Positions 22,680 to 34,024 of a stretch of DNA of 64,000 bases are shown here, one piece after another. This DNA comes from Symsagittifera roscoffensis (taxonomy: Eukaryota > Xenacoelomorpha > Acoela > Convolutidae). The stretch is taken from NCBI RefSeq assembly GCF_963678635.1, contig NW_026971073.1:162001-226000 (forward strand), in the 5' to 3' direction. The translations under genes and the position numbers were made by a program. Numbering within the stretch: the stretch's first letter is position 1; every line of letters starts with the position of its first letter. Below the pieces are notes generated by a model, which saw only the letters and a program-made list of their open reading frames with translations, did not search any database and had not been told where the DNA came from.

Positions 22680-22955
22680 ATTGGTAGATGTTTTATGTTG
22701 GTTCGCATTGAGGTGTACTCAGAGGTGCGAGATGGTTGGCTGATGTTAATAATTCTGAGAAAAACGCTTGTCTTTCATCAATATCAATGGGTTTTCTACG
22801 CATGATGATCGAGTAGATTTTTGAGGCTGGTTTGACTTGGTAAAGATGTTGAGTGGGTTTTTTTTGGATAGGTAGTTGAGGAGTCTTTGCTTGGGGTTTG
22901 ATCAGCGTTTTTGATTTGTTGATCTAGAATTTTGTAATTGAAAATCTAAAAATGA
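22680..22955 (-). pseudogene. P/S/T-rich ORF remnant, copy C
   Basis: Minus-strand translation gives a stretch with DERQAF, LAPLST and CEPT followed by a stop. It corresponds to the copy B segment around 56,100-56,030 (ARLSES, APLSE, EPTYN). Only the N-terminal part remains; the rest is deleted up to the hairpin pair at 22,610-22,676. Confidence 0.5.
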
Positions 22956-23120
22956 CTAATCTTGGTAAATTTTTTCAACAACAACTTTGATTGCTAGAAA
23001 TAAAGCAATTATTGCTTCCTTACGCGTTTTATAATGTATCAAGATGAGGGAAGCCTTCAATGTTAAGAAAATGACCAACGGTATTAGGATGTCTTTTTTC
23101 GAAAATTGGTTTTCTGACAT
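22956..23120 (-). CDS. Small hydrophobic protein 2, copy C (54 aa)
   Basis: Uninterrupted minus-strand ORF from ATG at 23,120 to TAG at 22,956. Residues 11-27 are apolar (ILIPLVIFLTLKASLIL), followed by a short basic loop (HYKTRK) and a second apolar segment (AIIALFLAIKVVV). Compared with copy A it keeps both membrane segments and the basic loop but has lost the Cys pair. That this short frame stays open in the most decayed copy is notable but could be chance at this length. Function unknown. Confidence 0.5.
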   Translation of the reverse strand: MSENQFSKKDILIPLVIFLTLKASLILIHYKTRKEAIIALFLAIKVVVEKIYQD

Positions 23121-23862
23121 TTAAGAGAAAAGTTTATTATTGTACCTGGTTAGGTTGCCGATGGTTGGGAGTGGTAAATTTATCTATGGAGCAGAACATA
23201 AAAACGCAAGTTGCATAGAAAACTATGAGAATTTCTATTAAGAATTCTAAAACATCGCTAAATTAAGTTGAAAAAATTTGCTAATTTTTGTGTTAAATTG
23301 AAAAGAAGTTTTTAAGAAATTTAAAATATTTTAAGGAAAAGAAGTCTGGAGTTTTCATAAGACTTGTTCAGCGGTTTTGACTGGCTTTAGATTCACCGGT
23401 CTTAGAAATTTTTAAGATCATATAAGGCTCACTGGGCTGTAATTTTAGTACCATTTTTGTTTAAATTGTCAAATATAAGATTATCCTCTTTTTTGAACTG
23501 GAGGTCACAGAATTATTATCTTTTTCAATCAAATTGGATTTATGTCGGCTAATAATAGAAGTGGCGTCGAATAAAGAGGAACAAATTTTTCAAAATTATG
23601 ATTTTTATGATTACTTTCGAAAAATATTTTAAAAAAGCCAATTGGTATAGACGTTTTAAAAATGCTTGATACACAGTTTTTTCGATTTGAGTTTTGTTTG
23701 TGAAGAAAATTGATTGTTCGAATGTTCTCGAAAAAAAAATGTTTTCGTGAGGTGTATCGACAAGGTGTAATCTGGTAAAAAAAACTTAAAACTGTAATAG
23801 CTCGCGTTAGGCGTGTTGTGTTTAAAAAATTAAATTATTGTTGTGTTTTTTTTGTGTTAAGT
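23121..23862 (-). pseudogene. Small protein 1 remnant and pol-env spacer, copy C
   Basis: Around 23,250-23,170 the minus strand reads SDVLEFLIEILIVFY, which resembles the D-T-x-E-x-L-I part of small hydrophobic protein 1 in copies A and B. An upstream stop and no start codon make it a remnant. Bases 23,300-23,860 are AT-rich; I cannot assign them, though they lie where the pol tail and spacer are expected. Confidence 0.4.
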
Positions 23863-24560
23863 TTATTGTTTTTTATTTTGATCAATTAGTATGTTTAAAA
23901 ACTCTGTGGATTTTCTAATAGTTTGCTGTGGTCTCTTTATGACGGGCTGAATCACTTTGAGTTTCTTTTTAGTACTGTAAAATTTGGAATTATTACAAAA
24001 TGAGCCTTTTTTAAAAATAAAAATGAAGTAGTTTCTTTGCGGTTTTTTTTTGATCAAATCCTCTGTGTTTTTTATCCTGGATGATGGAAATGATCTTCAT
24101 CATGAGTATGAAATGGCAAATGATCAAAATCCAGGAAACATTTTTCTTTCGGAAGACGGTGATATAATGCCTTCTGTGATTGAAATGTAAAATTTGTCCC
24201 CCAAAATCTTGTTTTTCTGTGATTTGTCTTTGATGAGAAAATGGTTTTTCTTAGTTGTCATGTGAACCGTCTTTGCAATTCAAAGTAATCCGTTTTAACG
24301 CGTTTGAAAAGTCAAAACATTACAAAAAGTTTTAATAAGATTTTCTGCATCAAGATGTCCTTTTGTTTTTCTAGAATGTGATTTGTGAATTGGCACTAAA
24401 GTATTTTTATTGGCTGACAGGCTACTTTCATATCAGTGTATAATGGTGCTAAAGGTATCTGTGATATCCTTTTATGAGATGTTATTAAGTTTTTGGAAGT
24501 ATTTGAGTAGTGCTTTGTTCTTAAAACGGTTATGTTGGCTTTTTCAGGTTTGGTTTTCAT
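23863..24560 (-). pseudogene. Integrase, copy C, with core deletion
   Basis: The minus strand carries the THDEDHFHHP box (about 24,110-24,070), matching copy B at about 57,935-57,905, and directly beside it (24,210-24,130) the sequence around the first core aspartate that in copy B lies near 58,520-58,450. About 0.5 kb of the catalytic core, including the second aspartate and the glutamate, is therefore deleted. Downstream, 24,057-23,863 is open and basic. This domain cannot be functional. Confidence 0.7.
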
Positions 24561-25480
24561 GTTTTTGAGTAAGTCGTTTGTCAGTTTAACTGTGCATGGC
24601 AGGAAGATATTTGAATTTTCCTGAGATGATAGAGGGATGTTGTCAATTGGGTCTTTCAGATCATACGATTCCTTTTTATATGCTTTTTTTAAAATCTGAC
24701 GGCCCTGTTAAATCGATTGTATTTATAAGATCTTCTTTTTTTTTCAAGGGAAATGGTTCTTTTTATCCAAGAGGAATATGATATGGGTTTAAATGTGCTG
24801 TTTCTTATTAAATCGATTTCTTAATGGTTGTTTTGACATTATAAATAATTTGGAAAATGTTGTAGGTTATTTATTTGTTTGTTATCGGAACCAATTTTAA
24901 CTTCATTTTTACATTCAAATCTTGCTGATGTTTCATATTTCTCAAGAAAATTTCTTCTTTTTTTTGTTATACTTCTACGGATGTTTTTCTTGTAATTAAC
25001 CTGGTCGCGTGTTTCTGCAAAGTGTATATGGCTAAGCAAGGTTTTTTTTTACTGTCCAAACTATGTGAAGGTTTGGAAACTTCATTGGAATTAAAGGAAA
25101 TCTAAATGCTTTATATTTAGAGTTGGATTTTAGTTGAAAGAGAAAAACAAATGGTTTGTGATCTCTAAATAAAACTGTTAGATAATTTGGTTGAAGGGCT
25201 CAAAAGTCATAATCTTTTGGAGTATATGTCATGGCTGTGCATTCTCTCCTTAGTGTAGAGAATCGTAATTCTGATTGTTCAAAAAATCTTAAGTTTGCTG
25301 ATATTGAAATCAGTTTGTTCTTTCATTGACGCGATTGTAAGAAAGATACACAATTTCTAAAACTTGAAGCCTCGCTCATTGTGTAAAAAGTTTGTTTGGA
25401 TATGGGATTGTAATTGAGATTTGTTAGCTCATACTTTTTTAAATTTCTTCGAAACGTTTTTGTGCTCTAGTCGCAATCAA
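24561..25480 (-). pseudogene. RNase H and connector, copy C
   Basis: The minus strand at 25,039-24,839 encodes ECKNEVKIGSDNKQINNLQ followed by HFPNYL, matching copy B (about 59,320-59,240). Upstream, 25,190-25,050 gives RDHKP and MKFPNLHIVWT, the RNase H TDHKP box with its Thr changed to Arg. The domain start (GTGGATCTGGGATTGTA-like block) is near 25,400. Stops throughout. Confidence 0.65.
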
Positions 25481-26640
25481 AAGTGTTTTGTTGACGTAGT
25501 ACGTAGTAAAACGATCTAAGATTGTGCTGAATTCATATGAAAAGACTTTTCTTCCGTGCATTTTTTTCATGATAGATAGTGGTTTGGTTAAGGTATCAAA
25601 ATTGAATTTATTTTTGATTTGATAGTTTCAATTATAAGTCTTTCAATATTATGTGCTAGCAAAAGGACACGGCTGAGGAAAAATATTAATTGTCTGGATC
25701 TGCCATCTGTTCTTTTAAAAAAACTGATGATTTTAAAAATAACTTTGACATTTTCATGGATATGGGATTGTAATTGAGTTTTGTTTGAGATTGTATAAAG
25801 ACAACATCTAAGTATGTGATTACATTTTTACTTAGGTTTAATGATGAAAAAATTTACTCATAAATTCAGAAAAAGTGGTTTGTCCTATCAAGAAATCATT
25901 GGTTAACATGGAAAACCATTGAAAACCATAGAAAACGAACAAATTGTTACTGTAGGCTTCGAAACAAAATGTGTTAAACAATGTTATTTTTCATCTAAGT
26001 GAAAAGTATATCTGCTGCTGTATAGTATTGTCCAATTATTTTGTAACAACTATCAGTAAAACTTTGTTGAACCAATTGTATTTAGAACCGTCGATCAGAG
26101 AACTCAAGTGTCTTGAGTATAACGCTATTTCGAGGAATTCGTTTTTTGCTAAAATAATGATTGGTTTTACAAACTTTTTTTTTCATTTTGCTTGAAATTT
26201 TTGCTTACTGGTGAGATAGCTTGACATTTTTCGAGAATATCCAGGAGTCTGTTTGATTTGTCTTGGATGTCTATTGGAGCTTTACTTGCGCAATGCTTTT
26301 TGAAAACTGAGTGGAAGACGTAATGGCGAACTCAATTTTCCACAATCCAATTTTGCTGTTGCATAAACGTTGGAATATTTATTAATAAAACTGCTAGATG
26401 TTCGAATTCTTTTTGATTTATTTAAGAGTGTTGGAAATGAAACAGTGATAGGAAAAGTTGATGATCCATTGTGTACTTTGGAAGTTGGAATATGATTTTA
26501 AAATGAGGCAACTTTGTGAAACAATCGAAGTATCGCTTTGATTCAATCAAGATGTTACTTGATATTTTGTAATTGACAAAAGTCTAAAAGTTTCGAAGGT
26601 TATATACTTCTAAAAAAATTTTCCTGAATAGGGCATGATT
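25481..26640 (-). pseudogene. Reverse transcriptase, copy C
   Basis: The catalytic box on the minus strand (25,814-25,803) reads Y-L-D-V, so the second catalytic aspartate is lost by a single base change relative to the GAT-GAT seen in copy B. Fingers and palm blocks are recognisable near 26,340 (the complement of the NLDVAST-like region) and 26,100-25,860. Bases 25,481-25,740 cover the thumb and tether, degraded. The element is more diverged here than either A or B. Confidence 0.65.
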
Positions 26641-27420
26641 TTATATTCGTTTCGCAATATTCGATTAACCCTCGAGGAAGTGTGAGTGTGCGCTTACGAT
26701 CGTGTTTATATTCTTTGCATATCTGATTGATGAGATTGTTATTTATAACAAGTTGTGTTGTTTTACATTCAAGTCAGACATGTATAGCTGTTGTGTGTTT
26801 TGGTTGTTATTGTATTGATGATTTTGATTGAAACACGATATACATGCAGACATAGATGCAACTTGGATGTTTAAGATGTTCATATTGCTTTTATATTTAG
26901 GATAAAATTTTGAAAAGAGTGAAGTCTTTTTATCATGTCATTGAAAAATGTCAGCTAAACAAAAATTGTTCGAGTATACTTAGCTTTATTTTTCTTTTTC
27001 TCTAAGGATTTTAATTGTTGGTATTTATTTATAGATAGTTGGTGTTTTCATCTGATTGTGTGTAATACCTGAGAATGGTTCTACTAGTATTTTATTCTGT
27101 TCCATCATTCTTTTTGCTATGAGAGATGTTCGAATTCGTTAAACTTGTGCGGCAGCTAACTTGCTTGATGTTTTTGAAAGTGAGATCTTGGATGTAATGG
27201 ATGCATTTCATTCCAAGTATTGGAATTAAAAAAACTCGATTCCGCTTTTGAGTCTAATAAAAAATCTATTTCAAGGGTCTGGTATTTAAAAATTATGTTT
27301 TTCGTGCCCTCTAGGCGAAGTGGAATGTCCAAACTTTTTCCGCTACGCGGAGTTGTTTTCGATGTTGTATTTTGATATTTGTTATTCATATTTGCATGAT
27401 TATCAACAATAAGCGGGATG
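26641..27420 (-). pseudogene. Aspartic protease and linker, copy C
   Basis: Minus-strand frame 27,389-27,156 contains LEIDFLLDSKAE and NTWNEM, the protease active-site region. The codons at 27,254-27,246 give D-S-K where copy B has D-S-G, so the active-site glycine is replaced. Sequence 27,150-26,640 is the decayed linker toward RT; the IIHHT-like and SDIISL-like words of copies A and B are only faintly visible. Confidence 0.65.
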
Positions 27421-29570
27421 AGTGAATTGAAGTTTCATATTCGTTTTCCATTCTTAACATAATAACGACTAATTTGCTTTCGTTTTTATGTTCGTCATTT
27501 TGTGCTTTCACGGTAAATATGGTTCAATTGCATTTGTAACATCTGTGTGTTTTCTTTTATTGGTGGGTCTCGAGTTGTTTAAAATACAACTTGTACTTGA
27601 CCTTTGAACATCTTTTTTTGATGTTCAAAGGTATTGCTTCTATTTTTATGTTTTTGAAAACTTTGTAATTCAGCGAAGTGGTGACTGAGCTTGTTTTCGT
27701 GATCTATTTTGATAGCTATTGCTTCTAGGTCTGTAGTAAATTGAATCTTCACCGGATATGTTGTTGTGAGTCTGGTTAAAGAGCTGCTATTTGAGTAGTT
27801 TCTGGATCTTTTATTTTGATAATTCTAATGCAATTATTTGAATCGTTTTCTATTTGATTGGTCAAAATAAGTCTAGAATGATCCTTTGAGTAAAAACGAT
27901 TACGGTTGTCAGAATATGATCAATTTCTATGATAACTAGAGAAAATTGATCTCTTAATGTTAGATCTGGGTTTTTCAATTCTGTATTAATAAATTTGACT
28001 GTTCGATCGACTGTAGGTTTTTTGTGAAAATTTTTGTAAGTTTCGTCTACCTGGACGGTGTCCATGTAAGTTTGTGTCCACTTCTACAACACTAATTACA
28101 CCAAACTCCAAAATATGGTCATAAATCAAAATTCCGGTAAAATATTGAAATTTTGGGTGATTTTTTCTGCTAATTCACCACTTCACTGTCAGAGTCCTGA
28201 AAAAAATTTATTCGTGACGTAGTTATTTGAATATTGTTTACATGCTGTAAATATATTTCTTCTGTATCTTCAACTTTCATTGTGCTTTATGCTAGAGTAG
28301 TTTGTCTACAAGTTTGCGGAAATCTATATCGGGTTCGCTAATTGAAGATGGCAGTGGTGCTTTTTTTTGCTGTTTTGCTAATTTTCTTAATTTTGGTATT
28401 AAGGTAAGCGTTCGAAATGCTGTCATTTTTGTGTTTTGATAGTCGCTCGGCTTAGAGAATAAGCGGTTCATTTGGAAGTATACGAATATCTAAGCAAAAA
28501 ACAATTTGATGTTGTTTTTTTTCTGAGTCATACACTTTTGAAAACTTTTGTGATAAACCTTTCCAATTGAAATCAAATTCTATGGATAAGACATAAAGTT
28601 TTGGTCTGAATTGTTGAGTCTGGTTTGTATCAGTTCTATACTGCTATGAATCCGATTTGATGACGCGTGTAATTTTAGCTTCTGGTTCTTTTTTTTCATT
28701 TTATAATAGCTGTGACAGCGTTTAAATATTCTTCTATTTAGTATTCAAGGTCTGTTCCTCTGGAGAAAACAAAATTGGCTTGATTGATGTTATAGATGAT
28801 CCACCCATTTCTTATGTATTCAGCATAGATTGAAGTAGTCCCGCTGTTTTAGAAACTTGGATAAATTTTTAGAGTCGATTTTTGGTAAATTATAAAGGAT
28901 AAAACGTGATAATGAAGTACTGGATCGTTATGATTTTATTGTGTGAAATTTTGTCTCATATTATATTTTTGTTGAGTTTGTTGTGGTCTCGATGAATTTG
29001 TACAGGGTTCAAAAATATCTGGTTGTAAAATATCCGCTGGTTGATATAAGTCATTCCATTGATCTTCTCGATAGTTAGAGCTATTTTTTCTTGATTTTGA
29101 CTAAATAATTCTTCAACTTCTGAATACAATGGCTGCTTTCTATTGAGGTTTTTGTTTAATTTGTTGGAAAAACGAGTAGTTCTCATTGCAATCTGTTTGA
29201 GTTTTTCTATTTGGGATAAAACTTACAGTTTGATCTATTGGGTTTCTCGGCGTGTCTTGACGGTAATAAGGAAATTAGACTGAGTTTTGTTGAAAAGAAT
29301 GGTCACGCTATTGGAATGCTGATTTAATTTTAGGTATTAAAATCGGAATTTTGCTTTGCAAATTATTTCCATCAGTTTTTTTCATCAGTGTTCTATGGAC
29401 AGTTTTCAGATACTGGTCAATATTTTGATGATTGAATTGGGGTTATTAAGGGACAACGTTTGTGTTACTGTTGAATGTAATGTTGTTTGTGAAAAAAGCT
29501 TTTAATTTTTAGTGTGGTGTCGTGATTATACTGGACAGGTGAAATATTTTGTTGTGTTGTTGTACATTTT
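27421..29570 (-). pseudogene. gag, copy C (capsid to nucleocapsid)
   Basis: The capsid block lies near 28,860-28,660 (complement of the GTDPEY and MGG region of copy B). The region before the knuckle is at about 28,340-28,290. A knuckle relic sits at 28,102-28,063 and reads C-N-stop-C-C-R-S-G-H ... W, so the second residue after N is a stop and the last cysteine is Trp. Bases 28,065-27,862 are an open low-value frame within the basic tail. At 29,570-29,510 the text QQHNKIFH matches the copy A segment just before the Q/S/R-rich region; immediately beyond it is the foldback insertion. Confidence 0.65.
27600..27632. other. Perfect 13-bp hairpin
   Basis: ACCTTTGAACATC at 27,600-27,612 and its exact inverse at 27,620-27,632 around a seven-T loop, inside decayed gag of copy C. 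Resembles the perfect hairpins at 22,610-22,676 and 37,896-37,933. Confidence 0.75.
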
Positions 29571-29606
29571 GTTTCAACAATTTCTTTTGTTTAAAACGCG
29601 TGATGG

Positions 29607-29614
29607 TGTTCGAA
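29607..29614. repeat. 8-bp target-site duplication (left)
   Basis: TGTTCGAA directly before the element. The same octamer follows the element at 35,781-35,788, and a third copy lies at 30,453-30,460 inside the tandem duplication. Confidence 0.85.
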
Positions 29615-29619
29615 GTAGT

Positions 29620-29826
29620 ATTGTATCGTGTCCCGGATCCTAAGGGGGGGTCCTTCTTAAGGGGGGTCCTCACGTAAAGCAAAACCCTAGGAAAGGAGTC
29701 CTTAATTTTTTGGAGGACCCTCATCCTAGGATTTTTTAAACGAAAGAAATTTTCCACCCAAAAAGCAGAAGACCCCCTACTTAGGATCTTGCTAAGTTTA
29801 GCTTAACAACAAGGGACACGATACAA
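29620..29826. repeat. 207-bp palindromic cap module (copy 1)
   Basis: Bounded by TTGTATCGTGTCCC and its exact inverse GGGACACGATACAA (14 bp). Contains GGATCCTAAGG, a GGGTCCT/AGGACCC cluster and GATCTTGCTAAG. Found again at 30,466-30,671 and 35,570-35,774, i.e. at every end of the foldback; a decayed relative lies at about 17,550-17,650. Confidence 0.8.
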
Positions 29827-30465
29827 AATTCTTTCGAATTCCAAATTTTGGGGTACTAATTATTGGTCTTGGTTAATTATAAGAATCATATTGATTGTTA
29901 TATCTGTTTCGGGCAATTGAATTTTCGACCTCGTTGAAATTTGTTAGTGAACGGAGTATTGACTTTTATGGTATACAATAAAAATTCGCCGGCAATTTTG
30001 GCAGCGTAGCTTAACTGTTAGCAGCAGGAAACTAATTCCTTAACTTGACCTATATTTTATGGTGAAAAGGCAGTAAATTGAAAAAACTCCCCAAGGGCGG
30101 CGGCCGTTTCTAGGCAAATTATAGCAAAAGATAATTTTGCCAAATTTTGAAACCAGAAAATTGAAATTAGAGGGAAGTTGGTGTTTTTAAGATATTGATA
30201 ATTAACTAAACATTTTAGAGGATTTTCAACTATACAAAAAGTGAAGATTCCAAACCGGGGAAAAATTGTATGCTGTGTTTCTCTAGAGGGCAATGAAAGT
30301 TTCAATGGGGAAAAAAACGAGAAAAAAAAGAAAATGAGTAAAAGAATATCAAAAAAATGCACCGAGCTTTTGTCAAAAACTTGGTGCATTTCTACAAAAC
30401 AGAATTGTTTCTGGTACTTTCAACAATTTCTTTTGTTTAAAACGCGTGATGGTGTTCGAAGTAGT

Positions 30466-30671
30466 ATTGTATCGTGTCCCGGATCCTAAGGGGGGTCCTT
30501 CCTAAGGGGGGTCCTCACGTAAAGCAAAACCCTAGGAAAGGAGTCCTTAATTTTTTGGAGGACCCTCATCCTAGGATTTTGTAAACGAAAGAAATTTTCC
30601 ACCCAAAAAACAGAAGACCCCCTACTTAGGATCTTGCTAAGTTTAGCTTAACAACAAGGGACACGATACAA
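30466..30671. repeat. Palindromic cap module (copy 2)
   Basis: Same 14-bp inverted ends and interior as the module at 29,620-29,826, within the second unit of the tandem duplication. Confidence 0.8.
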
Positions 30672-31263
30672 AATTCTTTCGAATTCCAAATTTTGGGGTA
30701 CTAATTATTGGTCTTGGTTAATTATAAGAATCATATTAATTGTTATATCTGTTTCGGGCAATTGAATTTTCGACCTCGTTGAAATTTGTTAGTGAACGGA
30801 GAATTGACTTTTATGGTATACAATAAAAATTCGCCGGCAATTTTGGCAGCGTAGCTTAACTGTTAGCAGCAGGAAACTAATTCCTTAACTTGACCTATAT
30901 TTTATGGTGAAAAGGCAGTAAATTGAAAAAACTCCCCAAGGGCGGCGGCCGTTTCTAGGCAAATTATAGCAAAAGATAATTTTGCCAAATTTTGAAACCA
31001 GAAAATTGAAATTAGAGGGAACTTGGTGTTTTTAAGATATTGATAATTAACTAAACATTTTAGAGGATTTTCAACTAAACAAAAAGTGAAGATTCCAAAC
31101 CGGGGAAAAACAGTATGCTGTGTTTCTCTAGAGGGCAATGAAAGTTTCAATGGGGAAAAAACGAGTGGATAAAGAAAATGAGTAAAACAATATCAAAAAA
31201 ATGCACCGAGCGTTTGTCAAAAACTTGGTGCATTTCTACAAAACAGAAGTGTTTCCGGTACTT

Positions 31264-33624
31264 CATTTGGTTATTTACCACCGGAAAATAGACAAGTCGA
31301 AAAGTATCTGCTAGGTATCTTTTATCTTCACTGGAGGACATTTAGCAGCTCGGAGAGGCGTTGGAAAAACAATGAATTTGGGAAAAACTGAGTTTTTTTT
31401 ATTTGATTCAGAAATAATTCAAGATATGTATACGTCCTTAAAACAAACTTACTATGACAGTTCTAACCAAAGAATTTTTTCTTGCTTTTTCTCACTTTTT
31501 GTTATTTCTAAAAAACTTATTTGCGTCGTTTCAGTTAGGTTGAGACTTTTTGGCGGCTTAATTGGTATGAAAAAACTGTTCCTTGGAAAAATACTTGAAC
31601 GACTCCAAGTTTATATGATTGTATGCTTTTTTGCACGTTGCAGCCGTATTTAAATATGAACTTGAACTTAACAGGAGTGTCCAACGTACTGTTATTTGTT
31701 GCCCGGGTTTTCTAACCAAAGTTTTCTGGGCCATTCGGGTGGAATAGCTTACTGTCTTTTCAATAACTGGAAAAAACCAAATCTGTCATTGAATAATTTA
31801 CGTGCACAATAATATGCAGTTAACTTTTGAATACTGGCAGTCTTTAGCTCTGTCATGTGCACACCCCCACATGTCTACAAACCATTGATCTCGAATAAAC
31901 TTATTTTTCCCTCTGCCAAATAATTAGTTTGTTTGAGACCCAAATAACTGGAATTTTAGAAACTTTTCAGCAGTCTCGTTTTAGTTAATGGCCTTGAGAA
32001 CGGTTTCACGGTGTGGATAGCATTCGATTGAGCTGTTAAGTTGTTCAAGGAAAACTTGCTGATTTTCTGGTCTTCTGGATTTTCTGAATTATCATTTATC
32101 AAATGATTTAATAACTTGCTTTTTTTCTGGCTGACTTATCTTTTACTTATTCTTTTTGTTCAACTACTTCCTAACTTAGCTTACTTACTCTACCTAACTT
32201 TTAAGCTTTACTTTTTATTTACTCTTGATTCAAAATCTATTCACTTAACGTTTTTCCCTTTTTCTTGATCAATGTTATGCTTTGGGTTTTGTAACTTTAC
32301 TTTACCTCACTTTACTTTACTTTGCATTACTTTACTTCAATATACCTAATTTCATACTTGGTTGAATTTTAAAAACCAATTACCAACATACTTTTTACTT
32401 ATATACTAACGTTAATGCATTTTGCATAGATGCATACAATTATTCACACATACTTGGATTCATACAGACAGACAAAACAAAAAGCATACATCACTTTACT
32501 TTGCCTAACTTTACTTCTTTTTGTTTAGTCTTTTTTTTACATAATTTATCTTTACTCAACATCACCTAATGAGCTTGACTTTGATATTTCCACTGCATTT
32601 TGCGCTCTTTCTTTACCTTACTTTACTTTGCCTTACTTTATCTTACTTTCTTTTATTTTACTAGCTCACCTATTCACTTACTCTCTTACTTATTTACGTA
32701 CTTACTTATTCACTTACTTACCTACCTACCTACTTACTTACTTACTTTCTTTCTTATTTACCTACTTACTTTCTAACTTACTCACTTATCTACCGAATTA
32801 CTTACTTACTTACTTACTTATTTTTCACTTACTTACTTACTGACTTACTTTTTACTTACCTAATTACTTACTTACTTTTTTTCTTACTTACTCACTCACT
32901 TGCTTACCGACTTACTTACATACTTACTTACTCACTTCTTTTTCACTTACTCACTTACTTTTTTACTGACTTACTTTTTACCTACCTAATTACTTACTTA
33001 CCTACCGACTAATTTACTTACTTACTCACTTCTTTTTCACTTACTTACTTACTGACTTACTTTTTACTTACCTAATTACTTACTTACTTTTTTTTCTTAC
33101 TTACTCACTCACTTACTTACCGACTTACTTGTTTACTTAATCACTCACTTCTTTTTCTTTTACTCGGTTAATTTTTCACTGACTGACTTTTTACCTACCT
33201 AATTACTTACTTACTTACTTACTTTTTTACTTGCTTCCTTACCTACTTACTTACTGACTTACTTACTTTTAAATCTACTTGCCTACCTCGTTTCTTATTT
33301 ACCTACTTCCTTTTTCGCTCACCATCTTACTTTTTACTGACTTACTTACTTGCTTGCTTGCTGATTTTCGTACTTACTCCCATACTTACTTACTCTTTTC
33401 TTACTTACAGTCATACAATTATGTCCGTTTTACTTTTTTTAATTAGCTTACTTCTTTAGTCTTGTTTGTTTCAATTTATTTTACTTCACCTTTGTTTTGT
33501 TTTACCAGCACTTCATCTCAGTCTACTTAATTTTATCTTAGTTTCCTTTGTTTTCGTTTACTCACTAGCTTATTTATTTACTTACTTACCTACTTACTTT
33601 TTTGCTTACTTTTTTACTCACTAA
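31264..33624. repeat. Foldback left arm, tetranucleotide-rich
   Basis: Unique-looking arm sequence at 31,264-32,100 (AACTTTTGAATACTGGCAG; CGGTTTCACGGTGTGGATAG) followed by about 1.5 kb of CTTACTTA/TACCTACT repeats. Bases 31,690-33,624 have an inverse match in 34,025-35,455. The left arm is longer because its tetranucleotide tract has expanded and the 31,264-31,690 section is absent from the right arm. Confidence 0.8.
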
Positions 33625-34024
33625 CATACTACTGACTTACTTGATTACTACTTTAACTACCTATTGACTTACTGACTTTTTATTTACGTACTTACTTACA
33701 TACTTATTTGCTTTCTTACTGAATTATTTACTTCCTTTTTTACAAACTTACTTATTTACTTTCGGCCCAGTCACTTACTTGTTTTCAGTTTCAATTCTTT
33801 TTTCATAAACCTAATTAAGTTAGGGCTATTTTACTGAACTGCTTTACTTTACTTCACTTCACCTTACGAAACTTAAAAAAATCTCTCTCAGTATTTGGAA
33901 AAAAAGTATGTGAGTTTAGTTTTTAGAAGCAACCTTTTAATATTTAGATAAACCATACAGTTAACCACTGTTAGATCAAATGAGTCTCCAGAAACTGAAG
34001 ATTTAAGAATTGTATTAATTAATA
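33625..34024. other. Centre (loop) of the foldback
   Basis: About 400 bp between the arms with no inverse match: mixed tetranucleotide DNA to 33,760, then AT-rich single-copy sequence to about 34,010. No ORF or known motif. Confidence 0.6.

Larger units (their letters stand above)
29572..31263. repeat. 846-bp tandem duplication spanning host flank, TSD and left end
   Basis: Units 29,572-30,417 and 30,418-31,263 are nearly identical. Each starts with about 35 bp of copy C gag flank (CAACAATTTCTTTTGTTTAA), then TGTTCGAA, then the left end of the foldback including its GGCGGCGGCCGTTTC block. Host flank inside an internal repeat shows that the duplication happened after insertion. Confidence 0.9.

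Noticed and set aside
30057-31150. Two near-identical minus-strand ORFs of 110 and 82 codons as duplicated genes
   Set aside because: They lie in the two units of the 846-bp tandem duplication of the foldback end; no recognisable domain and non-coding relatives at 17,000-18,500.
32628-32843. Leu/Tyr/Thr-rich membrane-like ORF (also 19,547-19,762 and, minus, 34,838-34,575)
   Set aside because: Direct translation of CTTA/ACTT tetranucleotide repeats inside foldback arms.
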